Positions 41,701 through 56,700 of a stretch of DNA of 64,000 nt are shown one piece after another (position 1 is the stretch's first letter; the number at the start of each line of letters is the position of its first letter). The stretch comes from Cliona cf. orientalis (taxonomy: Eukaryota > Porifera > Demospongiae > Clionaida > Clionaidae). The notes under the pieces were generated by a model, which saw only the letters and a program-made list of their open reading frames with translations, searched no databases and was not told where the DNA came from. The translations under genes and the position numbers were made by a program. Location of the stretch: positions 9,006,899 to 9,070,898 of the forward strand of contig OZ005694.1 in assembly GCA_963930775.1 (NCBI GenBank). Direction: 5' to 3'.

Positions 41701-44700
41701 GCCCACTTATGGCAATTAACCTTCAACCTCACCATAGTATAGTACTATAGTACATACGCATAGTACTATCACAACGCAATTGCGTAGTTACAGTGAGTAC
41801 CGTCCTACTAGTGTGCCCTGAGGTAGTTATCATACCTTGTATATAAATACAAGGTTTGATAAGTGATTTATCAACCCCATATGGAGAAATCTGATTGGTC
41901 AGAATTTACAACCATGGTACAAATTTAGTTAGAGATCAAGCCACATAATTATTATATAGTTTCCTAAATCAGGAACTATGATATCAAAGTTTTTGTACTT
42001 ATTGCTTGTATCTTACTTATACAAACCAATACCATGCATAACATTTCACACAATCATGACAATAATGAGTGCCAAAACATTGACAGAGATAATAATAATA
42101 TAATTAACCACACAACAGACACTAAAGATGATGACTCTTTAGTCATATTAGCAAAACAAACAACCCTGACTGATTCCCAAAAAAATGTTCTTAGAAAAGG
42201 CTTAAAATTTATACCCAAACCTAAAAGCCTACCTATACAGACACTACATACAGACATTATAGGAATTTCATGCACAGACTAAAGACTATATATGAACTAA
42301 GAACAACCAATAGACCACAAAAGAAATATTATACAGAACCTAAAGACCCATTTGCACCAAAACGTAATCACACTTACGACCCAGAAAGGTTATCTGGTAC
42401 CCTAGACACTTTTCTACATAGAGTCAGAGTAGAAATGATGAATACAGACAAATATAAACAAAACAAGCAGGATAACCTAACCAGAAAAGAGAGATTAGCT
42501 CTCAGAGAGCTATTCAATAATCCTCATAGAGTAATAAACAAAGACCGATAAAGGCTCAACGATAATCGTAGAAGATATATTATAGAGATGAATACATTAG
42601 TAATGCAGTGGTACACCTAAACGATCCTAACGTATACGAACCACTATGCACAGACATCTCCCCCACACTAAAGGAACTAATCACAGAAAAACTTAAAGCA
42701 TGGAGAAATAATGGTTTCTTAAAACAAGCATGGTTTGAATTTTGCAAACCTCCAAAACAGACACGCACATCCAGACTTTACTTCTTGAAAAAAATTCACA
42801 AGAATCCCATGGGAATAAGACCAATTGTATCTAGTTATAACAGTATCACAGAACCCATATCACAATTTGCCAATAGATGGCTACAACCACATGTAAAAAA
42901 ACCTCCCTTCAGATCTGAGAGACTCAACGGAATTCCTCAACCCAACCCGAACCCAAACCCAAACCCAATAGAAACCATAAAAATACCCTCAAACTGCTTA
43001 CTAGCATCCATAGACGTATCCTCACTATACACCCCAACGTTCCGCACAGTGATGGCAAACAAAGTGTACTATACTATCTACAAAACAATCCAGACAACTA
43101 CACACGACCTGAACAACCAATACCAGACGTTCTAGTCGAATTGATTGATATAGTCCTAAAAAATAATGTATTTGAATTTAATAAAATTAATATTACCTGC
43201 AAATCCAAGGAACAGCAATGGGTACGAAAATGGCACCAGCATAATATTATGCAAACCTAAAACCTATAGACGAAAGCACTCATTGACAAGTAGACAACAC
43301 ACAACCAAATGCCAGTAAACCCAAACATACCACACAATCTTTACCTGTCGGATACCCACACACCAGATTCAATAATACCCTACAAAATTTCAGAAACCCT
43401 ATTAAATGCTGCTGTCATGCACGTGTAATGTGCCCCTTATTAATAACAAGATGCTTCGCAGAAAGCACAACCCTTAGACAACAAGTCCCAATAAACCTAC
43501 CCCACCCTAAGCAATTCTTCAACTGTAAATCCAAAAATGTTATATATACACAACACCTGGTTGTGGAGCACAATATGTAGGCTACACCACCAGAGGCATC
43601 ACAAGTAGAATATTCGAACACTTAGATGAAGGCCCTATGATTAACCATGCACATCAAACAAGAAAACCACTAATACAAGAAAATTAGATTCCAAATCTTA
43701 GCCCAGGCACCGACCCATGAAACTAACACAGAGCTCTGGTTAAAACGACACGAATACTTATGGATATGCTTATTAGGCACATTAAACAAACTAAGTAATA
43801 AAGGTCTAAACAAATTAATATATGATCCTATTTTCATACTAATACAGATGTCTAAAGAACACTTGTTCTAAAGCGCAAGTGATCCCCACCCACCACTGAT
43901 AATAATCATATAATTATTGTCTGATTTTTCTTGAATGCATATAGCTTATCATGTAATAATGATTTGGGTGTGAAGTCGGCAGATGCTCTCTGTAGTTTGC
44001 TCACAAAATTACCAAAGCTGAAGAATCTCGTGTGGTGAGGCAATGCCATCAGCTTTTGATTACAATGTGTTACTTTCATTATAATAATTATTATGCAGGG
44101 TTGATGGTCTGCTTACTTCATCTTTATTTGATACCTTGATTAGAAATGATATTGGATTTAATCTGTAAGTATTATGTTAATGTATTACTATGTACTATAT
44201 AATTATGTACATTGTTTCTTACCAATAGAGTGGCTAGCAATAGTTCCAAGAGCCCCACACAAGAGTTATTTAGGTATAATAATTGAAAGTTAACATACCG
44301 GTAGTCATAATTATTACAATTATGATGCTCACTATTGTGTGATTGCTTTTCAAGGTTTGGTAAAGGAGGTATCAACTTTGATTCAAGCTACTTTCAAGCT
44401 CACCCTTGTAGTGCAGTCTTTATTCAAGCCCTAAAGTAAATTGGCAGAGTAGTTTCTTAATATACAATTATACCGTATGCATGGTGAGTAATTTTAGTGG
44501 GGTACTATTTCATTATTTTTATTGAAAGTTTCCACCCACACAACTTACAGTGCATGTAGAGGAGCAGTAGCTAGTACCAGCGCACGCATGGAAGCTATGA
44601 AGGTGGGGGCATGGCCCTGTAGACTGCAGTCATGAAATAATTTTAAAACCATGAAAGTGAGCTTACTCTGACTTTATACAAAAATTAGCACCTTGATAAT

Positions 44701-47700
44701 TGCCCATATGTGGATAGATTGATATTGCCCCTATAGCTATAATTATGTGCACATATACCATATACTGGGGTAGTCCAGCCCTTTTTAAAGGGGGGGGGGG
44801 GTACCGTATAATAATCAGACTGATTTGTGATTCTGTAGTACCGTACTTAATCTAATATTACGCATGGAAAAAAAAATAATTTCAATTTTGAAAAACACGT
44901 GTTTTTCTGGTAAAGATCGTCAATCGTTCATATATAAACATTATGAGAATTCGTAAAAGTACTAATTTATTGCGTTAAATTGGATCATGCATTGTATTCG
45001 ATTAACTATGGCAATCTAACTTTTTCTTGCTGTTGTTCATTCATACAGTCTCCGTGATAAGGGCATGGATGATACTGATGCTCAGTCTCTGGCTAAAATT
45101 CTCCCACATTGTACAAACCTTCAGCAATTAGTGTAAGCTATATTAGCATTGTCAGTGACTTGACATGCATATTATGTTGTGGTGCCATGCATCCCTGCTC
45201 TGAATTTAGCTGTCAAGTTATCATAATGCATTCAAGGCAGTGATTGTCATTAGATAGTGGTTATCATATTCCATAGTTAATAATTTTGAACTTGCATTAT
45301 TGTTGATCAGTGTTTGAATTTCAGGCATATGACTTTCTTAAACACTGGGTGGATAATATACTGTGTACGTGGAAATTTTCGATTTTGCCAAGCCCAGCTA
45401 CCTTTGTGTTTTGGTGCATGGATAAATTTTTTGTCAATGCGGTCATGATTGCCATATCCTCTATGCAATCATTGACACAGGACAAAAAATTAGCGTGATA
45501 AATTTTTTGCCAATGAGAGCAGGTGGTGAAATTTTCTCCTGACGAAACTTTCCATGTATACAGGAGTGCATTTGATACACTCTCCCTTATCAGTAGTACT
45601 AATACCGTATAGGGGGAAACTTTCAAGGGAGAAAACCTTCACAAATTTTATGATTTTTCACCCATCCGTAAAAGTTTTCTCCACGAAATTTTAGGCATGC
45701 CACACCCATTGTGCGACCAGTTTTAACATTCCACGATAATTTTCTCCATAAATACTCCCTTCCTACCAATCCGTAAAAGTTTTCTCTCTCGAAAGTTTCC
45801 CGCTATACGGTAGTATACTGCAGGTTGTTGTTAATATTTGGTCATACGACTCAGGGGATTAATGTTTATCATGCATGTACAGTTTCAGGGGTAACAACAT
45901 CAGTGATGCTGGTGCTCAAGCTCTGGCTGAAGATCTCCAACATTGTTCTAACCTACAAATGCTAGAGTGAGTGATGACCATAATTATATAAATTTGGAGG
46001 CTAGTTATAAGCTATAATTGTATACACAACTGTACGTACATTATTATGCTCATCATTGAACAATTTGCACACATACATGTAGTTAGAGATCGTATACTCT
46101 GGTTAATAAGCACATGAGCTTATAGTGGTAAACCACATAACCACGTCCATGAACGTTTGGGCATGTGATGGATGCAAGGCCCACTAGTGCTAGCACTAGC
46201 TGGCTCGATCGATCGAGCGCTTTAGTGTTTACAGCTGCCGCTCAAGATGGCGAGTGCTGGTGAGTTGTCTAAAGACTTAATCTTCTTGCATGACAGCGTT
46301 ATTCGTGGCCATCATATCTCAAAAGGTATCTGGACTCCATATACTTTTTCAGCCTGTTGTTAAGATCAAGATCAGGTTCATAGAACGCTGCACCTATTAA
46401 GCGCATGCGCTTAATAAACAATAGCTTGTGACAAGAAGAGAGCATGTGCTTAATAAATAATGTGCGCTAAATAACCAGAGTTTACAGTAGTTTCCCAAAT
46501 CAGGAACTATAATAATTATGTAGTTAATGCTGTTCACATACAGTCTTGTGGGCAACAAAATAGGCAATACTGGTGCTCAGGCTCTGGCAGAATGTCTCCA
46601 GCATTGCACTGATCTCAAAGAGTTATTGTAAGTAATGTATGCACCTTTCATATCCCACCCCTCCCCTCCCAAAAAACTCTCATCCCTGGATGTAGCCTCG
46701 TCCCCAGGCCCCTCCCAACGCGGGGAGAAGGGCGTGGTACACACTGACTGTGCATGCGCCACTTTATCCATAGATTTTCTGTAAAATTGTCCGTATACTA
46801 TAGCTTATCTTGTGGCAATTCGATTGCTTGCTCAAACAGGTGCCAGGGTAAGTCTTTTTGCTTTCGCTGGCCAGCCAACTGCTCGAACAAACTGTTTGAG
46901 CTCGCGTCGTGAGTTCCTTGGCCATACGCAAGCAGAAAGAAAAGATGATGTAATCTTATATACTTAGTTTACTGAATATTTTACGGGAATATACGATGTA
47001 CCCAGATTCTGGGTACAAACTGGCGCGTGCAGTCAGTGTGTACCAGACCCTTCTCCCCGCGTTGGGAGGGGCCTGGGGACGAGGCTACCCTGGATGATAT
47101 TTGGCAATTTCATCCCTCATACAAGTTTCCTAAATTTATGAACCCAGCTTTGTCAGATGAAGCTAAATTACCGAACTTTTGTTAGTTAGTTAGCTTGAGT
47201 TTGCATACATGTAGGAAGGCTATTGCTGCAACTGTACATGTACGTATAGGAAATACCGTATAGTGAACAAGCTATTGTTGGCTCTTCATAAAGTTTGTAA
47301 TGCACATGTAGAGACCATGATTGTTAAAATATTTTTGGACAGCCTGGCTTATGCGGAAATTAAATGCGTGAAAATATACGCAATATTGACAATAATATGG
47401 TACAGTGTTGTTTGTCTGAAAATTATTTAATGCAAACTTTACACGAAATATTCACGATTTATGGTATGCATGTCACATGATGGATCACTATTCCATACAG
47501 CCTCTATGGGAACAAGGTTGGTAGTGCTGGCTATCAAGCTCTGGCGGAACGTCTTCCACACTTCTTCGACCCACAAGGCATAATGTAAGTTCAAGGGCTG
47601 TAGCCACTGGTCATGTATAGCTAGGGTTAGGTATCATATTTTGTGTGTTCTACACCTTGTCTTAGCCATTAAGAGTTGGCAGAGTGGCAATTAAGATTAA

Positions 47701-50700
47701 CATTTGCTGTATGCTCTCTGTGCCTGCTCATACTTAGACTGTGTCACTCAAATATTCACTTTTGCATTCTCAGACTATCTAAAAATATTATATTGGCCAG
47801 GTGTGTTTCTCCCCTCCCCCCTCCCCCAAAAGAGATTCTATTTCCCTCCAAAATATTCACTGAAAGGCAATTGAATACATGCTTCATGACCTGTACCATG
47901 CAGCCTTGATCAACGTCTCCTGAAGTGTTGCTTAGGTGGCTTTTTGGGAGCACACTTTGCACAGGAGGGGGTCACATCCCCCACTTATTCCCTTGGGCCA
48001 CCAAGGCAACCCATTAGTCCAGCTACTAGTCCGCCCCGATTTTAGGCCAGATAAAACCTGTTGGCAGAGCACGGCCATGCCTGCACTCACATAAAATTTT
48101 CAAAGGAAACTATAAGGTACAAACCACAGCCAGCATACATAATATAGTTACAAAGTGCTTTCCCTCAGTTGCTACCTGCCTGTCAATAACAAGCATTTTA
48201 TGGGACTTCAGGATCATAAACTGCAAATTGTGGTAATGTTTGTTGTTTACATTCAAGTCTCAGGAATAAGAACATTGGTGATGCTGGTGCTCAGAGTTTG
48301 GCAGAAGGTCTCCAGTATTACAATGACATTCAGAAAATAGAGTAAGCAACTGTGTGATGACATAATTAGTATAGTCATTTGTTCTATCCTAGGTAATTAC
48401 AATGTTTAAATACACCAGGAGTTCATAATTATACGCTCCTGGTTTAACATGTTATTGTACATACACATGGTTATGATTTCATAATAATGATAGTGATGTT
48501 GCTCACATATAAATTGTTTAACCCCGAGTTGTTCATGTATCAACTAAAACTTGTTCATATACAGTCTCGAGGGAAATAGCATTGGTACTACTGGTGCTCA
48601 GTCTCTGGCAAAGGGTCTCCAGCATTGCAATTACCTTCAAAAGTTAAAGTAAATAACGTTTGTGTTGATTCATTTTTGCATTAATCTGTGTACTAATAGT
48701 GTACTATAATTATGGGAAAGATCAATAATTATTGGGGCGAGCCTGAGCGAGCCCCACATAAACGGTACATCCATGCGCGAATTGTATATATATATATATA
48801 TTATTATTATGGTACGTCGGTCACCCTATAATAGCCAGCTATGGGCATAAACGCGAAATAATCTATTGCGCATTCTCATGCCTGACACTACGAGCCGTAT
48901 ATATGGCGTTCTAATTTAGCGAATTGCAAATTTACCCTCGTTTTTTTTTCTACATCCCGCACGCACTGGACGAGATCGAGTCAAAAGCAGGAGAGAAAGA
49001 CAAACTCATCGTCAGCTTAACAGCGCGAGGAGCAGCTAAGAACGTGATAAAGATAGACGTGCTGCACACTGAGCCTGTGATATTAAATAGAGGCAGCTAA
49101 GCCATAAATTTTGACTATTGGCTATGGGTACTAGAGATACGTACGTGGAGGGAACTGTCATGCAGCTACACGGTGACTGTCATTGTCTGCTTCGATCTAC
49201 ATGTATGTCGGTGCATGGTCTTCAGGATCTATCGTGCTATGGCTTTGTCTTTGGCTACTCCCGGAGTCCAACAGAGGCTCAGCTCAGGCTCGCCCCAAAC
49301 AGGCCCTGCATGACACTAGTTAATGATAATTATTGTTTCTCTTGACAATGTGGTGATAACAAAGGACACATTGATGATAATTTTAGTTAAGCATGTTCAA
49401 AGTGCACTCTTGGTTGAGTTTATGTGCCCCTCACATAGAACATGATGGCCTTGGCCAAAATGTGTTGTAGTTATGATTCTGATCGATGCAACCATTAGTC
49501 ACATGAATCCTAGATCAAGAGTTGTGATAATAAGTTGCTTTATTGTTCACATACAGTGTCGGATCCAATGGTATTGGTGTAGCTGGTGCTCAAGCTCTGG
49601 CAAAAGGTCTCCAGCACTGGACTAACCTTCAAGAATTGAAGTAAGCAACCTATACTGATACACCACCTCCTGTGTTAATTTAGTCTCGTCCCCAGACCCC
49701 ACCCCCAAAAAGGAGGAAGAGGGTCTGGTGACATTTGAGCGCTTTCTTGGTTCTTGCAAGCTCAGCATTCTTACTTTTGCGAAAGCCAATCAGATTGCAG
49801 CTCCACGATTTTCATGTGACCTTGCATCTGGTCACGCAGCAACAATTATGCAACGTCAGCTGGCGATTTAGCGCTAGCCAATGAGAACGCAGTTCTTTGA
49901 TTGTGCATTGCATTGCGTAGCAACGTGGGATTGGCACTTGGTTGATTGCATAATATTGGCATGAAATCACGCGCCTGTACAACCAAGAAACTGTTCCAAT
50001 GTCACCAGACCCTTCCCCGCGTGGGGATTTGGGGCTGGGTACGAGACTAGTGTTAATTACTCCACACACATGGACAAGGGGTAAAGTAGCCTTCAGCGTG
50101 TATAGTAGTACTATAATATTGTTAATCCACCAATAGCTGATCATGTGCGTGCTGCAATATATACGTACATGCCAATTGGCATAATATGTATATAGCCAAG
50201 TCATTATACCGTAGAATGCTGCGATTACGCCCCCCTCCCTTGCGTAAACGCCCCCCCCCCTGCATTTTTAGCTCATGTTCCTGCATAGATAGTTTTGTCT
50301 CGCATATAAGCCCCCCTCCCTGACTGCTATTTGTGTGTTATTATTCCTTACTTTGTTGTTTGTCTCAAGTTTTGCCCATCAAACAGCCAGAGAAAGTACA
50401 GAGATCGTGCGCCCATGTGGCATTCAACGGTCGGTAATGGTCGTCACACGGAAATGTTAGGGTCCCATGTAAAAGCCCCCTCCCCGCTTTCGCCCAATCC
50501 TAGCATGCACGGGGGGAGGGGGGGGGCATAATCGCAGTATTATAATACTGTTGTTGCTGCAGCACAATGTACTAGTTACCGATATTTCATTTAGATGGGG
50601 ATGCCCCAGGATATTCCCCTAAGATTACATTCTAACTCCCCCTTAAAATCTTACTAATGCTAATTGAAGTGTTATCACAAGCAGTAACGCTCCTCATCGA

Positions 50701-53700
50701 CTCTTAAATTTAATGCTAAATACATAAATCACAAAATTTTCTGTAGGTTGGGGTAGGGGGCATGCTCCCAGACTGCCCTAGAGATAATGATGTTTGATCA
50801 TGCATCATCTCCACCACCCCCCCCCCCCACCACAAAAGAAAACAACCATGAGTTGCCCATGTATCAATTAATACTTGTTCATGCACAGCCTCACAAATAA
50901 CGGCATTGGTATTGCTGGTGCTCAGGCTATTGCAGAAGGTCTCCAGTACTGCACTAACCTTCAAGAGCTAAAGTGAGTTATCTATGACATTGTAATAATA
51001 GTGCATGCACATGGTTGGGATTTTTACATTTGAATCGGATTATAATTATATTATTGCTCACATGTACAGTCTCTGTGGGAACAAAATTGGTGATGCTGGT
51101 GCTCAAGCTGTGGCAGAATGTTTCCAGCATTGTACTCACCTTCAAAAATTAAAGTAAATAATTTTGTGTGTCAATCTGTCTACTAGTAGTAGTGTCTGTA
51201 CTGTTGTGTATGTATATGGGAAAGCAATTCTCTTGATGATGTTGTGTGGCGGTGATACATGATGCGTTGATGGATAAGCATTTCATTTGTTCTATTTGGG
51301 CTTGAGACCTGGTTCTATTTGCATAGCATGGTCCACAAGTGCCACAACAGTGGATTTTATTGATTATACCTATCGATCACACCCCCTAAGACCAATTTAC
51401 ACCCCCCAATGCACACAAATAATAATAGTGTAGTGTCTCCCAGGCAAGTGCCCACTCGCGGGTAAGCACCCATGCACCATATCCTACCTTAAGGTTACGG
51501 GATAGTATTCGACGCGCAATTTATAAATGATTGCGCATGGACACAATTCACGTACATTTTAATGCGCTTTAGTCGGGAACGCAAACGAACGTCGACCATT
51601 TTCCAGATGCAAACAAAGTCCAAGTTCCTGCGTCAAATTTTGAAGACCAGAGACTCGAACGAACTGACTTCGCTGTTGTTCACGCTAGTCCATCGATCAG
51701 AGCAGGGCCAGGTATAGCGCTTTTTCGAAAGTTCTAGGATGGTGAGTCGTCAGACAAGGTTTTGTCCTGGAGGGCTGCCATTAAGCGAGTCACATGGCAG
51801 CTGAGCAGTAAGTTTTTATGTTCGCTTTCTGTTCGTGTAACTCGATAGAGTTCAAACGCTATATCTGGCCCTGTAGAGGCTCATTAGCTATCGTTTCGTT
51901 TGTATATCATTACATAGAGGCTGTTTACCTTGGCAAAAACTGACGCAGGAAATTGCAAAACTTACCCGCACTTGCAGACAGACAGTGACAGGTTTGCTTT
52001 TCATTTTTGTGGACCATGGGGCAGGCATCAGGAGAGCTACTTACCTGTGCCTTGACTGTGCAAAGAACATGGACAAAAACTGGAATATAACTGTCTCATT
52101 TATTATTCATGTGAACTTTGACCATGCGTGGGCGGAACACTATCCCGTAACCTTAAGGTGACTATTTTTGTGGGTGCTAATGTTGGATATTTCTGCAGAT
52201 TGGCCCAAAAACACAAAAATTTGTACTCGCTAACATTAGCTATATATAGAGAATTAGAATTTGTCGATCCTGTACCATTTTTGTATACAAATTGCAAAAA
52301 TTGATACTTGCAAAATGAATTTTAAGCTAAAGTCGCCGATGGTGTTTGATCATGATAATATTATTGACATGTCAAGTCCACCCTACCCACCCTCAATAAT
52401 ATAATATTATAACCCTGAGGTACCCATGTATCAACTACAACTTTTTTATATACAGTCTCGAGAGAGACAGAATTGGTATTGCTGGTGCTCAGGCTATTGC
52501 AGAAGGTCTCCAGCACTGCACTAACCTTCAAGAGCTAAAGTGAGTGATCTAGTGCATGCACATGGTTGTGATTATTGCATGTTGCATTTGATTTCTGGAT
52601 TACAAATAGTAATGTTGCTCACATGTACAGTCTCTATGACAACAAAATTGAAGATGCTGGTGCTCAGTCTCTGGTTGTGGGGCGAGCCTGAGTGACAGAA
52701 AGCGTGCGACAGTTATTTATGTTGCACCACGCCCAACTAACTATAGGCTGCAGGATGCACGCTCGTAGCCTGGCCGCTCTCTCTTCTGCCGACTCTGTGT
52801 CAAATCTCTCACGTTTATACGCGCTCATTTCCAGTAGTCTAGACTTCCTCTCTCTTGTACTGACTCGACAATACTGGTGCTAAAAGAGGTCCTCTATATA
52901 ACCCATGATTATTTGTTTGTATATAGTCTCAGCGGAAATAACATTGGTATTCCTGGTGCTCAAGCTCTGGCAGAAGGTCTCCAGCATTGTATTAACCTTC
53001 AAGAACTAAAGTGAGTGATCTATATTATTATGAGTTCACATAAGTGCATGCACATGGTTGTAATTATTGCATTTAATTTCTGGGATACAAATCATAATAT
53101 TGCTCACATGTACAGTCTCTATGAGAACAACATCAAGGATGCTGGTGCTCAGTCTCTGGCGGAAGGTCTCCAGCATTGCACTAACCTTCAAAAGTTAAAG
53201 TAAATAATCACTCATTACATTTACCATAAAATCTGGTTAATAAGCGCACATGCTTATTTAGCGGATATTTTTTAATAAGCGCATGCTTCCTTCCTATTAT
53301 TAAGTATTGTCTAGTAAGCGCATGCGCCCAATAAAGATGACAGTAAATAGTCATCGTTCGATCAAGAGTGTTCCATGCTCTACATGGCTATAACTAATTT
53401 ACCAACCTATTTTCGGATAGCCAGCTCCACGAGATCAGCTATACTCAACTGTGCGATGTTCCACTGAGACGAGTTCAGACTCTTGACCTTGACCGAAGTG
53501 AGTCTCGCCAAAGAAATTGGCTATTTTTCCACGGTTTTCTTCCAGCGATTGCTTCCGATCATACTCCCGTGAACTATTACAGAGCTTAGTCCAAGAATCG
53601 CTGTGTTCATAACTTGCTGGCTTTGTGATTGAGCGCTCGAACGTGCTGGCAGTGGGCGGGGCCAAAACTTCACTCTCTATTAAGCGCACATCGTCTAATA

Positions 53701-56700
53701 GGCGCATATTTCCTTACCACCAAGAGTGATAAGCGCATGCGCTTATTAACCAGACTTTACGGTATTTTCTGTATCAATCTGCTGTATTGTTTATGCATGT
53801 ATTATGGGAAAGCAATTCTGTTGATGATTAACCCTCAGTACATGCGCCGGAGGGTTATGGTAGTCGTTCTGTGTGTGTGTGTATCTATCTGATATCAAGC
53901 TAGCTGCTACATACCTCATTTATATGTTGAAAATTAGGCTTTCTATGATTTCAATGTATGCATTATGTGGATTTCGTTGAAAATGCTTTGTTCAAAAGTT
54001 CTGGTGATATTTGCTGACCACTACAGCCTTCTTTGCTTTTTGACCAGCTCACAATGGACAAAAGAGATAGCGATGGCTTTTTTTCAAGAAGACTAGTGTG
54101 TAGGAGTAACGATAGCTCTTATTACTTGACTGAGTCATCACTGATCACGGTAGACCATCAATGATGCTTTTGGCTTGCTTTCTTTGCGTGTAACAAAACT
54201 GCTGATCAAGTATATACGCACACGTGCATGGTCACGCTGCATATTACGTAATTGTATACAATCATAATTATATGCATAAGCGCATGTGCATTCTTGTGGT
54301 TACTCTATGTTCTTGACAATCTGGTGATAACAGGACGTACTGACGATAATTTGGGCTCTGTACAGTTTCAGTCAAAGTGCACACTCTTATAGCCCCTCGC
54401 ATAGAACATGATGGTCGAGGGCATGTATTGTAGTTATGATTTCGATGCAACCATTAGTACAGAGAATCATACCAATAGCTAATTGTGTGCTTGCTGCGAT
54501 GCGTACATGCCAAATAGCATACATGTGTATAGGGAAATGTCATTAATAGAAATTTAGAAGGGGTAGCCCCAGGAGGATGTTCCCCCTAATATTAGATTCC
54601 ACCCCGGCCCCCCTTTAAAGTCGTACTAATGTTAAGTGTAGTGTTATCATAAGCAGTAAGGCTTCCTCATCGACTCGATCGATTAAAGTATTAAAATGTG
54701 GCCCTAAATACCATATAGCTGGAAAATTTGGCGGGGAATTAAATTTGGTAGTTTTTCCTACTCGCATATATACGTATGGCGATCCCGTACCGAACCGCCA
54801 AATTTAAATCCGCCAATATTCTTGCAATAGCGATTTTGGGCTCAACCGCCAAATTTAATTCCCGCCAATATTTCCAGCTATACGGTAGATTGTAAATCAT
54901 AAATTTCTATAGGGGGTCACACTCCCAGACTCCCTAGAGACAGTGGTATCTGATCACCAGTCATGCCCAAAAATATAACCCTGAGTTACCCGTGTACATG
55001 TATCAACAGTTACTAATACTAATACTGTTCATATACAGTCTCTGGGAGAACAACATTGGTACTCCTGGTGCTCAGGCTCTGGCAGAAGGTCTCAAGCATT
55101 GCACTAACCTTCAAACGCTAGAGTGAGTGATCTAATACTATGATATTGTATTAATAATAGTTATAGTGCATACACATACAGTTGTGATATTAAATTATAA
55201 ATTGTGATGTTATTCACATGTGCAGTCTTGATGGGAACAAAATTGATGATGCTGGTGCTCAGTCTCTGGCAGAAGGTCTCCAGCATTGCACTAACCTTCA
55301 AGAGCTAGAGTGAGTGATCTGTGTGTTAACATGATATTATTATAGTGCAATCACATGGAGTGGGTTGTGATATTATGGTTTTTACATTCAATATGTACTT
55401 TAAAGTATGAATGTGCTTTTTGCTCACCATAGACATATTGGGTTTTATATGCATGCACCTATTGGTAAGAAACTCCGTTTGATACAGTTGTATAATATTA
55501 TGCTAAAATATCAGTATAAAATAGACCACACTCACATTGTTATGTGGATGATAAAGCTCACGACCAGGAAACAGATGGGAGCTTCTGCTTGATACAAATA
55601 AACCGAGCGATGCTTATGACATTGTGTAGGTCTAGGCTGTATACATGACTGTACATGACCAACTACGAGTAATAAGACTGGAAAGAACATATGCACCCAA
55701 ATCAAAGTTACTATACCATATGCATGATATTTTGCTAAGCCCAGCTACCTTGGTATTGCAGAAATATTTGGTGGAAAAAAAATTTCGCCAACATGGTAAA
55801 GGTTGCCATATTCTCTATGCAATCTTTAATAAAAGGAAAAAAATTTAGTGTGATAAAATTTTGGCCAATGAGAGCAGGTGGTGAAATTATTCTCCTGGTG
55901 AATATTTCTACATGTACAGTATGTGCTTAATTCCTAAACAATCCTCACCTTCAGTATTTTAGTTTGTACTTGAGTGTACCATAGCATGTCAATTATTGTG
56001 ATAGCTTGTGTATGCTGACTCATGTGCAGAATTAGCTAATTGCCCCTAATTAGCTATCACATGCAGGGCTATACTAATTGGTCTATCCATCTATAAAAAT
56101 TACCAGATCTCGAACTAGACATCTTAGTGAGTGGACAGTATTGTGAAGTTGAAAATGGTGGTGTGACCAACTTTGCTTCTAAGGTCATAGCTACACAGCT
56201 TTTTAATTGGCCACACCTTATAATGCTATTACAACTGCACATGCTCAAGCTAGCTAGAAGGGCTGTCAAATCATAAAATGATCTATGGGACTGGGCCACC
56301 ATGCTACATGTGTTCTAGATTGAGAGTTCTGGTTAATTGTGTATTGAGCCAGTACTGTATGATCATGATATTTGATTGTTGTTTCTTTAGCTTACGGAGA
56401 AGTGCACTGACTGACAGCAGTGTTGGTTCCCTCAGTCAGCTCATAAGAACAGCCAAACAACTTAACAAATTGCAGTGAGTTGATGATGCATACTCAATCA
56501 TGTTACCGTACTTTTTCTAAAAATCCACCCCTTCTAATTATTCGGCACCCTTTACAAATGATTGAAAATAGTCTCTAATTTTCAGCAAAGGTCATCATAA
56601 CCTCTAAAATTCAGCAAGTATTATGATTTTCATGCCAAAATTTTTAGAAGAAATAGCTATAGTTTACACATGACAGTCACATACAGCCACTGAACTATGA

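Larger units (their letters stand above)
45211..48385 (+). repeat. Internal segmental duplication, copy B
   Basis: Counterpart of 37425-40690. It lacks the poly-G/exon-end duplication and shows the empty site of the hAT-like element at its left edge. These differences show which events came after the duplication. Confidence 0.8.

Noticed and set aside
42034-43135. Host gene reading of the Lys/Asn-rich ORFs
   Set aside because: RT motifs, a GIY-YIG core and frame breaks identify a dead Penelope-like element.
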